From NCBI GenBank assembly GCA_023700885.1, contig JAMPYA010000045.1, positions 1 to 14,228 on the forward strand: a stretch of 14,228 bases of DNA, in the 5' to 3' direction. Shown here piece after piece: positions 6,146 through 13,076 of this stretch; positions within the stretch are counted from its first letter, which is position 1; the number at the start of each line of letters is the position of its first letter. The stretch comes from Flavobacteriaceae bacterium (GTDB lineage Bacteria; Bacteroidota; Bacteroidia; Flavobacteriales; Flavobacteriaceae). The notes under the pieces are model-generated. The model did no database searches and was not told where the DNA came from. It saw nothing but the letters and a program-made list of their open reading frames with translations. The position numbers and the translations under genes were made by a program.

Positions 6146-6162
6146 AACTATTGATAATAGTT
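6146..6162. promoter_or_regulatory. Candidate OxyR autoregulatory operator
   Basis: AACTATTGATAATAGTT is a 7-3-7 perfect inverted repeat 30 bases upstream of the oxyR start and 4 bases upstream of its -7-like box, so it occupies the promoter spacer. It contains the CTAT and ATAG tetranucleotides found in E. coli OxyR sites. Binding there would be expected to repress oxyR, as is common for LysR regulators. No protein evidence is available. Confidence 0.5.
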
Positions 6163-6200
6163 ATTGAAAAAAAGTAAGAAATATGAAAAAAAATAAAAAT

Positions 6201-7013
6201 TTAATAAGATTTCCAGAAATCACGTTTTTTATTAAGTTCTTCTTCGCTTTTAACGTAATCATCTATTGGTACAACCTTTAAAAAAGATGGATGTTGTTCA
6301 ATAGCAAACTCAATTTTTTCTATAATACTTTCAACGGGTTCATTTTCATAATCTATTTCTAATGGTGGTTTAATTACCATAGATTGTAAAATACCTCGTT
6401 TTTTGGTAAATAACCCTTTTTTATCAAATGAACGTCTAAATCCATCAATAACAATTGGCACCACAAGGGGCCTATAAGTCTTAATAATATGAGCTGTTCC
6501 TCTTCTAATTGGTTTAAATGGTTTTGTAGTTCCCTGAGGAAAAGTAATTACCCAACCATCTTCTAGAGCAATGCCAATATTTTTAATATCAGACATTTTT
6601 ACTTGTCTATTTACTTCTTGTCCTGATGCTCTCCATGTTCTATCAATAGACACTGAGCCAGCATAGGCAAAAATCTTAGGCAGTATACCAGATTTCATAG
6701 TTTCTGCTGCGGCAACATAGTAAATATTTAATTTAGGATTCCATATATAACCAATGTTTTTAATAGAATCTACGCGATTTTTTAAAGAAGCATTAAATAC
6801 ATGCATCATTGCAGCAACATCGGCAAAATAAGTTTGATGGTTAGATACAAATAATACTTTATTTGGAGGTAAATCACGAATATATTGAGAGCCTTCGATT
6901 CGAAGATCATTAAACCCTCTGTATCGTTGATGGGATATCAATCCAAAAATACGGATTAACCATTTCTTTAGAAATAAAATATGTCCAAATGGATTTCTTT
7001 TGAATAATGTCAT
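6201..7013 (-). CDS. PlsC-family 1-acyl-glycerol-3-phosphate acyltransferase-like protein
   Basis: A 270-residue acyltransferase of the PlsC/LPLAT superfamily, likely acylating a lysophospholipid or related lipid at the inner face of the membrane. Motif I is SNHQTYFAD with H59 and D65, which is H-x5-D rather than the canonical H-x4-D. Motif III is FPQGTT (159-164) in place of FPEGT, followed by RGTAHI and a proline-bearing strand VVPIVI (184-189), as in PlsC. No strong transmembrane helix is seen; the N-terminus is basic and hydrophobic. I recall the same FPQGTT form in other Bacteroidota, so it seems to be a lineage variant, not a dead enzyme. It lies 39 bases behind the Nudix gene and is probably cotranscribed with it. 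The true acyl acceptor is unknown. Confidence 0.85.
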   Translation of the reverse strand: MTLFKRNPFGHILFLKKWLIRIFGLISHQRYRGFNDLRIEGSQYIRDLPPNKVLFVSNHQTYFADVAAMMHVFNASLKNRVDSIKNIGYIWNPKLNIYYVAAAETMKSGILPKIFAYAGSVSIDRTWRASGQEVNRQVKMSDIKNIGIALEDGWVITFPQGTTKPFKPIRRGTAHIIKTYRPLVVPIVIDGFRRSFDKKGLFTKKRGILQSMVIKPPLEIDYENEPVESIIEKIEFAIEQHPSFLKVVPIDDYVKSEEELNKKRDFWKSY

Positions 7014-7052
7014 AAAACTAATATGTGTTGCAAATTTAATAAGAAAATCGGA

Positions 7053-7685
7053 TTATAATAATTTAATTAAATCGTAGATCTCGCTTAACATCATTGCTGT
7101 CGCTCCCCATACAATTTCGTCATTTAATTTAAAGCACGGAACATCAATATTTTCAGCATAGGAGGTGTTAATATTTACACTAGTTAAATTTTTAACATCA
7201 ATTAAATCAGATAATTTGATCTCTAATACATTTTCAACTTCATCATTTTTGTAATAAAATGGATGATAATTAATATATCCTAAATAAGGAGTAACCCAAA
7301 AATTACTGGGAGGAATATAAACTTTAGTCAAAGTTTTAAAAAGATTTATATCTTCTTTATTAATACCTATTTCTTCATTAGCTTCTCTTAAAGCAGTTGT
7401 TTTCATTAATATATCTGCGTATTCATGTTTTCCACCTGGGAAGCTAATTTGTGATGAATGTACTCCGTTATATTTAGCCCTTTTGGTTAAAATAAACATG
7501 GTTTCATTAAATTCATTAGGAAAAAAAAGAACCAGAACAGCGGCTTCTTTTGGATTTCTTAAATGAATATTTTCGTGGTCAATGAGTTTTCTTAGTTCAG
7601 GAGCCATTTTATATTGAGAATCTAATCCGCCTAAGGGTAATTGTTGTAATTTTAAAATATTTGAAAGGAAAAAATCAAATTGCAT
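7053..7685 (-). CDS. Nudix hydrolase, CoA-pyrophosphatase type
   Basis: A 210-residue Nudix hydrolase of the NudL/NUDT7 type, which splits coenzyme A into 3',5'-ADP and phosphopantetheine. The CoA-specific motif upstream of the Nudix box is present, ILTKRA (65-70) and HSSQISFPGG (76-85), and the Nudix helix is REANEEIGI (100-108) with the metal-binding glutamates E101, E104 and E105. An aspartate (D91) stands where the general Nudix motif has Glu, which I recall also in E. coli NudL. The C-terminus (VWGATAMMLSEIYDLI) matches the 'W-G-x-T-A' end of the family. The protein is cytoplasmic. It is the first gene of a probable two-gene unit with the acyltransferase, linking CoA turnover with acyl transfer by context only. 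Confidence 0.9.
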   Translation of the reverse strand: MQFDFFLSNILKLQQLPLGGLDSQYKMAPELRKLIDHENIHLRNPKEAAVLVLFFPNEFNETMFILTKRAKYNGVHSSQISFPGGKHEYADILMKTTALREANEEIGINKEDINLFKTLTKVYIPPSNFWVTPYLGYINYHPFYYKNDEVENVLEIKLSDLIDVKNLTSVNINTSYAENIDVPCFKLNDEIVWGATAMMLSEIYDLIKLL

Positions 7686-7722
7686 AGTATGTTGTTTTGT
7701 TCTAAAACTTAGAATAGAAGTT

Positions 7723-7730
7723 CAAAATTA
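7723..7730 (-). promoter_or_regulatory. -7 promoter element of the Nudix-plsC unit
   Basis: The minus strand reads TAATTTTG, a TAnnTTTG match, 37 bases upstream of the Nudix ATG at 7685. No good -33 is seen. Confidence 0.45.
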
Positions 7731-8107
7731 AACAATTCATCATCGATTATTGACATTTCAGATTGTTTATTTTTAGATTTTAATACTGAATTTCGTAGTT
7801 GATGAAATAAAATAGTTAAATGAAAGATTTTGTATACAAATAGGAGGTATTATTATTTTTTACATCCTGATTTAATAAATCATGTTAGAAAAAAGTGTTT
7901 TAGGCTATTTTCTTAGCTATTAAATTTGAAAATTCATAGAGAATATTACTTCAATAAAAGAGATTATAAGTTATTCAAATAGTAGATTAAAGATTTATTT
8001 AATTGATTTTTTGACTCAGAAATAATAGTAAGGAAAGAAAAAGTAAATGCTCTTAAAAGTTTACTAGGATAAATTGATTTAATATTAAATTAATTCCTTC
8101 AATATCT

Positions 8108-8140
8108 TTTGGTTATCTTAATAATTATTTTGTAAATTTG
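8108..8140 (+). promoter_or_regulatory. rpsA promoter (-33 TTTG, -7 TAAATTTG)
   Basis: TTTG at 8108-8111 and a perfect -7 box TAAATTTG at 8133-8140 are 21 bases apart, within the usual Bacteroidota range. The -7 box is followed by CACGCC, placing the transcript start near 8142-8147 and leaving a leader of about 90 bases before the rpsA ATG. An AT-rich near-palindrome lies 12 bases upstream of the -33. Confidence 0.75.
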
Positions 8141-8144
8141 CACG

Positions 8145-8226
8145 CCTTTTAGCGATAACAGATTTTAAAAGGATTAAAACGAAATTTATATAACAACTCT
8201 GTAAGTTTTATCGCGTTAAAAATCTG
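8145..8226 (+). ncRNA. Candidate structured 5' leader of rpsA
   Basis: CCTTTTA (8145-8151) pairs with TAAAAGG (8166-8172) to make a 7-bp hairpin with a 14-base loop. The left half of that loop, GCGATAA (8152-8158), is complementary to TTATCGC (8208-8214), and its right half plus stem edge, CAGATTTT (8159-8166), is complementary to AAAATCTG (8219-8226), which ends 6 bases before the ATG. A pseudoknot or two exclusive folds are possible. In E. coli, S1 controls its own mRNA through a structured leader; a similar role here is inference. Confidence 0.45.
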
Positions 8227-8232
8227 AAAAAC

Positions 8233-10095
8233 ATGCAGATACAAAATTTTAATCATCAGCATATGTCTGAAGAAACAACAAACATGGATGAGCAATTAGA
8301 AGCTCAAACAACAGAAGTAGCAACTCCAGCTGAAAAAAAAGTAACTCCTCAAGAATTTTTAGACAATTTTAACTGGCACAAATACGAGCAAGGTATTGAA
8401 GCGGTTGATGAAGCTAAACTTAAAGAATTTGAAGATGCTTTAGTTGGAACAATCGGTTTTGTGAATGAAAATGAGGTAATTGAAGGTGTAGTTATGAGAA
8501 TGACTGATCGTGAAGCAATTATCGATATCAATTCAAAATCTGAAGGTGTAATTACTTTAAATGAATTTCGTTACAATCCACACCTAAAAGTAGGTGATAA
8601 AGTGGAAGTTTTAGTTGACAAACGCGAAGATTCTTATGGTCAATTAGTACTTTCTCACAAAAAAGCAAGAGTAATCAAAGCATGGGATAGAGTTATTCAT
8701 GCTCATGATACAGGTGAAATCGTTAATGGTTTTGTAAAATGCAGAACTCGTGGTGGTATGATTGTAGATGTTTTCGGAATTGAAGCATTTTTACCAGGAT
8801 CACAAATAGACGTTAAGCCAATTAGAGATTACGATCAATATGTAGAAAAAACTATGGAGTTCAAAGTGGTAAAAATCAACCATGAATTCAAAAACGTAGT
8901 AGTATCTCACAAAGCACTTATTGAGGCTGATATTGAATCACAAAAGAAAGAAATTATTGGTCAATTAGAAAAAGGACAGGTATTAGAAGGTGTTGTTAAA
9001 AACATTACTTCTTACGGTGTGTTTATTGACTTAGGTGGTGTAGATGGATTAATCCACATTACTGACCTTTCTTGGAGTAGAATTAATCACCCAAGTGAAG
9101 TCTTAGAATTAGATCAAAAATTAAATGTTGTAATTCTTGATTTTGATGATGAGAAAACAAGAATCCAATTAGGTTTAAAACAATTACAAGCACACCCTTG
9201 GGATGCTTTAGCTGCTGACATTGCTGTTGGTGATAAAGTAAAAGGAAAAGTTGTGGTAATTGCTGATTATGGTGCATTTATCGAAGTAGCAGAAGGTGTA
9301 GAAGGATTAATTCACGTTTCTGAAATGTCATGGTCAACACATTTACGTTCTGCACAAGATTTCGTAAAAGTTGGAGATGAAGTAGAGGCTGTAATTTTAA
9401 CATTAGATAGAGAAGGTCGTAAAATGTCTTTAGGAATAAAACAATTACATCCAGATCCATGGACTAACATTGCAGAAAAATATCCAGTAGGTTCAACACA
9501 TACAGGTACTGTTAGAAATTATACTAACTTCGGTGTGTTTGTTGAATTAGAAGAAGGAATTGACGGTTTAGTTTATATTTCAGACCTTTCTTGGACAGAA
9601 AAAATTAAACACCCATCAGATTTCGTGAAAATTGGAGACAAATTAGAAGTTCAGGTTTTAGAATTGGATGTTGAAGGTCGTAAATTAAATTTAGGTCACA
9701 AACATACTGAGGATAATCCTTGGGAAGCTCACGAAGAAACTTATACTGTCGATTCAGTTCACGAAGGAACCATCAAAGAAAAAACAGATAAAGGTGCTAT
9801 TGTAATTTTAGGTGATGGTGTAGAAGCATTTTTACCAGGTCGTCAGATGGAAAAAGAAGAAGGCGGCAAACTTGGAAAAGGTGATAAAGCAACCTTCAAA
9901 GTATTAGAATTTAATAAAGAATACAGAAGAATTGTGGTGTCTCATACTGCTGTTTACAAAGAGCAAGAAGAAAAAAATGTTAAGGCTGCAACTCAAAAAG
10001 CAGAAGCAACATCTGAAAAAACTACTTTTGCTGATGTAAATGAAGAGTTAGCTGCATTAAAAGCAAAAATGGATGCTAAATCTAAGAAAAAATAG
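8233..10095 (+). CDS. rpsA: 30S ribosomal protein S1
   Basis: A 620-residue S1 protein built of six S1/OB-fold RNA-binding repeats, roughly residues 81-143, 161-227, 248-316, 333-404, 420-491 and 507-573. Repeats 3-5 are the most alike and carry the typical 'G-x-V-x-x-x-x-x-x-G-x-F-V/I-x-L/V' and 'GLIH(I/V)S' stretches. A charged Ala/Lys-rich tail (574-620) follows. S1 recruits mRNA to the small subunit, which should matter in a lineage that hardly uses Shine-Dalgarno pairing. The ATG at 8233 has an A-rich context (GAAAAACATG); ATG 8263 (MSEETTNMDE) is a serious alternative because relatives commonly begin with MSE. Promoter, leader and terminator show a single-gene transcript. Confidence 0.97.
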   Translation: MQIQNFNHQHMSEETTNMDEQLEAQTTEVATPAEKKVTPQEFLDNFNWHKYEQGIEAVDEAKLKEFEDALVGTIGFVNENEVIEGVVMRMTDREAIIDINSKSEGVITLNEFRYNPHLKVGDKVEVLVDKREDSYGQLVLSHKKARVIKAWDRVIHAHDTGEIVNGFVKCRTRGGMIVDVFGIEAFLPGSQIDVKPIRDYDQYVEKTMEFKVVKINHEFKNVVVSHKALIEADIESQKKEIIGQLEKGQVLEGVVKNITSYGVFIDLGGVDGLIHITDLSWSRINHPSEVLELDQKLNVVILDFDDEKTRIQLGLKQLQAHPWDALAADIAVGDKVKGKVVVIADYGAFIEVAEGVEGLIHVSEMSWSTHLRSAQDFVKVGDEVEAVILTLDREGRKMSLGIKQLHPDPWTNIAEKYPVGSTHTGTVRNYTNFGVFVELEEGIDGLVYISDLSWTEKIKHPSDFVKIGDKLEVQVLELDVEGRKLNLGHKHTEDNPWEAHEETYTVDSVHEGTIKEKTDKGAIVILGDGVEAFLPGRQMEKEEGGKLGKGDKATFKVLEFNKEYRRIVVSHTAVYKEQEEKNVKAATQKAEATSEKTTFADVNEELAALKAKMDAKSKKK

Positions 10096-10118
10096 TAAAA
10101 ACATTAGCTTATAATTTT

Positions 10119-10150
10119 AAACGCCGTTAAGAAATTAACGGCGTTTTTTT
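10119..10150 (+). terminator. Rho-independent terminator of rpsA
   Basis: AAACGCCGTTAA (10119-10130) pairs perfectly with TTAACGGCGTTT (10135-10146) around a GAAA tetraloop, followed by T to 10150. It starts 23 bases after the rpsA stop. The end of its T-run also forms the probable -33 element of the next gene. Confidence 0.95.
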
Positions 10151-10181
10151 GTGGAGTTTTTTTACAATAAAAGTATCTTTG
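10148..10181 (+). promoter_or_regulatory. Promoter of the phosphohexomutase gene
   Basis: TTTG (10148-10151) and TATCTTTG (10174-10181) are 22 bases apart and match the Bacteroidota -33/-7 pattern. The ATG follows 18 bases after the -7 box. The -33 element shares bases with the T-run of the rpsA terminator. Confidence 0.7.
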
Positions 10182-10199
10182 ATAAAAAAATAAACTTAA

Positions 10200-11597
10200 A
10201 TGACACTTATAAAATCAATATCAGGAATAAGAGGAACAATAGGTAATAAAGTGGGTGAAAATTTAACGCCCTTAGATGCAGTTAAATTTACATCAGCCTA
10301 TGGATTTTGGTTAAAACAAAGAAATAATCACCAAAAAATAAAAGTAGTCATTGGTAGAGATGCACGTATTTCAGGTAAAATGATAAGTGGTTTGGTTTCT
10401 GAAACTTTAATAGGTTTAGGAATTGATGTACTTGATTTAGGATTATCTACCACACCAACAGTTGAAGTAGCTGTTGCTCTAGAAAAAGCTCAAGGTGGCA
10501 TTATAATTACGGCTTCTCACAATCCAAAACAATGGAATGCTTTAAAGTTGTTGAATGAAAAAGGGGAATTTATCAACGGAAATGATGGAGAAGAAGTTTT
10601 AAAAATTGCAGATGATGAATCTTTTGAATTTGCAGAAGTAGATGATTTAGGCAAATTTTCAAAACGTACTGATTATATGGAAAAACATATAGAAGAAGTT
10701 TTAAAATTGAAATTAGTTGATGTTGATGCTATTAAAAAAGCAAAATTTAAAGTAGTTGTTGATGCTGTTAACTCTACAGGAGGAATTGCGATTCCGGCAT
10801 TATTAGATAAATTAGGAGTAGAGTATATCAAGTTATATTGCGATCCAAACGGAAATTTTCCTCACAATCCAGAACCATTGCCAGAGCATCTAACAGAAAT
10901 TTCATCATTAGTAGTTAAAGAAAATGCACATCTCGGAATTGTTGTTGATCCTGATGTAGATAGGCTTGCCATTGTTTGTGAAGATGGTTCTATGTTCGGT
11001 GAAGAATATACCTTGGTGGCTTGTGCAGATTATGTACTTAAAAATACGCCAGGAAATACCGTTTCAAATTTATCATCATCTAGAGCTTTACGCGATGTTA
11101 CAGATAAATATCATCAAAAATACAACGCATCAGCAGTAGGTGAAGTAAATGTGGTAGCAATGATGAAAGCTACAAATGCCGTTATTGGTGGTGAGGGCAA
11201 TGGCGGAATTATTTATCCAGAATCACATTATGGTCGTGATTCTTTAGTTGGATTAGCCTTGTTTTTATCACATTTAGCGCATATGAAAATGAGTTGTAGA
11301 GAACTTAGAGATTCATATCCATCGTATTTTATGAGTAAAAATAAAATTGAATTAACACCAATGGTTAACGTAGATAAGATTTTAAGTGAAGTCATAAAAT
11401 TATATAGTTCCGAAGAAATCAGTACGGTAGATGGCGTTAAAATTGATTTTGATACCGAATGGATTCACCTTCGTAAATCAAATACAGAACCAATCATCAG
11501 AATTTATACTGAAAGTAATTCTCAGGAAAATGCAGATGCATTGGCAAACAAAATAATGTATGAAATACAAGAAATGTCTTTAAAGAACATTGTTTAA
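10200..11597 (+). CDS. glmM: Phosphoglucosamine mutase (phosphohexomutase family)
   Basis: A 465-residue alpha-D-phosphohexomutase. All four active-site motifs are present: the phosphoserine loop TASHNP with S106 (104-109), the metal-binding DPDVDR (250-255), the sugar-binding GGEGNGG (330-336), and the phosphate-binding RKSNTEPIIR (425-434). The N-terminal SGIRGTIG matches GlmM and archaeal-type mutases. The sugar loop differs from the GE-x-S-G-H of E. coli GlmM and phosphomannomutase and is closer to the archaeal/Bacteroidota form, so the main substrate (glucosamine-, glucose- or mannose-6-phosphate) is inferred. Its likely task is glucosamine-6-P to glucosamine-1-P on the way to UDP-GlcNAc for peptidoglycan and lipid A. 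It has its own promoter, and the PLP enzyme starts 3 bases after its stop. Confidence 0.88.
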   Translation: MTLIKSISGIRGTIGNKVGENLTPLDAVKFTSAYGFWLKQRNNHQKIKVVIGRDARISGKMISGLVSETLIGLGIDVLDLGLSTTPTVEVAVALEKAQGGIIITASHNPKQWNALKLLNEKGEFINGNDGEEVLKIADDESFEFAEVDDLGKFSKRTDYMEKHIEEVLKLKLVDVDAIKKAKFKVVVDAVNSTGGIAIPALLDKLGVEYIKLYCDPNGNFPHNPEPLPEHLTEISSLVVKENAHLGIVVDPDVDRLAIVCEDGSMFGEEYTLVACADYVLKNTPGNTVSNLSSSRALRDVTDKYHQKYNASAVGEVNVVAMMKATNAVIGGEGNGGIIYPESHYGRDSLVGLALFLSHLAHMKMSCRELRDSYPSYFMSKNKIELTPMVNVDKILSEVIKLYSSEEISTVDGVKIDFDTEWIHLRKSNTEPIIRIYTESNSQENADALANKIMYEIQEMSLKNIV

Positions 11598-11600
11598 AAG

Positions 11601-13076
11601 ATGAAATCAAAAGAAACTCTATTAGAAAAATATTTCAAGCCATTTAGAGATAATATTATTGGTATAAATCAAACATTCAATTCGCCTTACGGTGAAAAGC
11701 AAATTTTATATACAGATTGGACTGCCAGTGGTAGATTGTACAGATCTATTGAAGAAAAAATGCTCGAGGAATTTGGACCATTTGTGGCAAATACGCATAC
11801 TGAAACTTCCATAACTGGCGCTGCTATGACCATGGCTTATCACAAAGCTAGAGAAATTATTAAAAATCATGTAAACGCCAACAAAAATGACGTGTTAATT
11901 ACCTACGGAAGTGGAATGACAGGTGTTATCAATAAGTTTCAACGTATTTTGGGACTTAAAATTGCTGAAAATCTACAACCATTTACTCAAGTTCCTCCAG
12001 CATTAAAACCGTTGGTTTTTATTTCTCATATGGAACATCATTCTAATCAAACTTCTTGGTTGGAAACGATTGCAGATGTAATAATTATTCCTTGTCAAGA
12101 TTCAGGTTTAATTTGTTTTGAAAATTTTAGACGACTTCTCGAAGAACATAAAGATAGACCCATAAAAATAGCTTCAGTAACCGCTTGTTCTAATGTAACA
12201 GGCATCAAAACAGATTATCACAAAATTGCTAAAATAATACATCAGCATAACGGAGTTTGTTTTGTTGATTTTGCTTGTTCTGCACCTTATGTAAATATTG
12301 ATATGCATCCTGATAATGAAAATTATTTAGATGCTATTTTCTTTTCACCTCATAAATTTTTAGGAGGACCTGGTACTTCCGGAGTTTTAATTTTTAATAA
12401 AAACTTATACCATAATATGATTCCTGATAATCCGGGTGGTGGAACTGTTAATTATACAAATCCATGGGGAGATCGCGATTATATTGAAGATATTGAAATT
12501 AGAGAAGATGGTGGAACCCCGGGTTTTTTACAGACCATTAAAATTGCTTTAGCTATACAGTTAAAAGAACAGATGGATCCTAAAAAAATTGAAAAACGTG
12601 AAGAAGAAATCAACAAAATAGTTTTTGAGCGATTATCTAAAATAAAAAATCTTCATTTATTAGCAGAACAACATAAACACAGATTGGGAATTTTTTCATT
12701 TTTTATTGATAATGCCCACTATAATTTAGTAGTTAAATTGTTAAATGATCATTTCGGAATTCAAACTAGAGGAGGATGTTCGTGTGCAGGAACTTATGGT
12801 CATTATCTTTTACATGTTGATATTCAAACATCTAAAGAAATTGAACATAAAATTATTGAAGGTTGTTTAATTGATAGACCTGGATGGGTTCGTATGTCAA
12901 TTCATCCTACTATTACAAATAAAGAAGTTGAATTTGTATGCGAAAGTATTAAACAAACAGCAGAAAATTTTGAAATTTGGAAGGAAGATTATACGTATCA
13001 TTCAGAAACAAATGAATTTGTACATATAAGCAATGTAAAAATTGAAGAAGAATTAGTAAAAAAATGGTTTAATTGA
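11601..13076 (+). CDS. Class V aminotransferase / cysteine-desulfurase-like PLP enzyme
   Basis: A 491-residue fold-type I PLP enzyme of the class V family. The PLP lysine is K252 in SPHKFLGGPGT, D223 (FVDFACSAPY) should bind the pyridine nitrogen, and HMEHHSN (143-149) corresponds to the EHH-A/S-N motif of cysteine desulfurases. Near the C-terminus RGGCSCAG (390-397) stands where SufS has R-x-G-x-x-C-A; C395 aligns with the persulfide cysteine and C393 is an extra one. It is longer than SufS (about 400 residues) and has no suf genes nearby, so it is probably not the Fe-S desulfurase itself. Sulfur transfer or another class V reaction is possible. It lies 3 bases behind glmM, so cotranscribed, and overlaps the convergent lipid gene by 8 bases. 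Confidence 0.85.
   Translation: MKSKETLLEKYFKPFRDNIIGINQTFNSPYGEKQILYTDWTASGRLYRSIEEKMLEEFGPFVANTHTETSITGAAMTMAYHKAREIIKNHVNANKNDVLITYGSGMTGVINKFQRILGLKIAENLQPFTQVPPALKPLVFISHMEHHSNQTSWLETIADVIIIPCQDSGLICFENFRRLLEEHKDRPIKIASVTACSNVTGIKTDYHKIAKIIHQHNGVCFVDFACSAPYVNIDMHPDNENYLDAIFFSPHKFLGGPGTSGVLIFNKNLYHNMIPDNPGGGTVNYTNPWGDRDYIEDIEIREDGGTPGFLQTIKIALAIQLKEQMDPKKIEKREEEINKIVFERLSKIKNLHLLAEQHKHRLGIFSFFIDNAHYNLVVKLLNDHFGIQTRGGCSCAGTYGHYLLHVDIQTSKEIEHKIIEGCLIDRPGWVRMSIHPTITNKEVEFVCESIKQTAENFEIWKEDYTYHSETNEFVHISNVKIEEELVKKWFN

Larger units (their letters stand above)
7686..8232. other. 547-base non-coding gap upstream of rpsA
   Basis: No credible gene is seen on either strand; the frames are broken by frequent stops. 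The left end carries the Nudix promoter. The centre has three AT-rich palindromes: TTTGTATACAAA (7829-7840), TGATTTA-A-TAAATCA (7868-7882) and a 24-base near-palindrome at 8072-8095 with one mismatched pair. The right end has the rpsA promoter (8108-8140) and its leader. The middle could be decayed coding sequence or a regulatory region. Confidence 0.7.

Noticed and set aside
6201..7013. Acyltransferase as a pseudogene because of altered catalytic motifs
   Set aside because: The frame is intact, the rest of the fold is well kept, and the FPQGTT form appears familiar from other Bacteroidota.
7842..7847. Perfect Shine-Dalgarno-like AGGAGG in the gap before rpsA
   Set aside because: No start codon lies 5-12 bases downstream on the plus strand; the first ATG (7882) is 34 bases away and opens only 13 codons. 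Shine-Dalgarno use is rare in this lineage.
7924..8030. Possible decayed gene in the rpsA gap (about 30 open codons, IENITSIKEII...)
   Set aside because: It has no start codon, is short, AT-biased and matches no family I recognise; random open stretches of this size are expected.
8248..10095. Repeated segments in rpsA as possible DNA repeats or a satellite
   Set aside because: They are the diverged S1 domains of the protein, repeated at the amino-acid level only.
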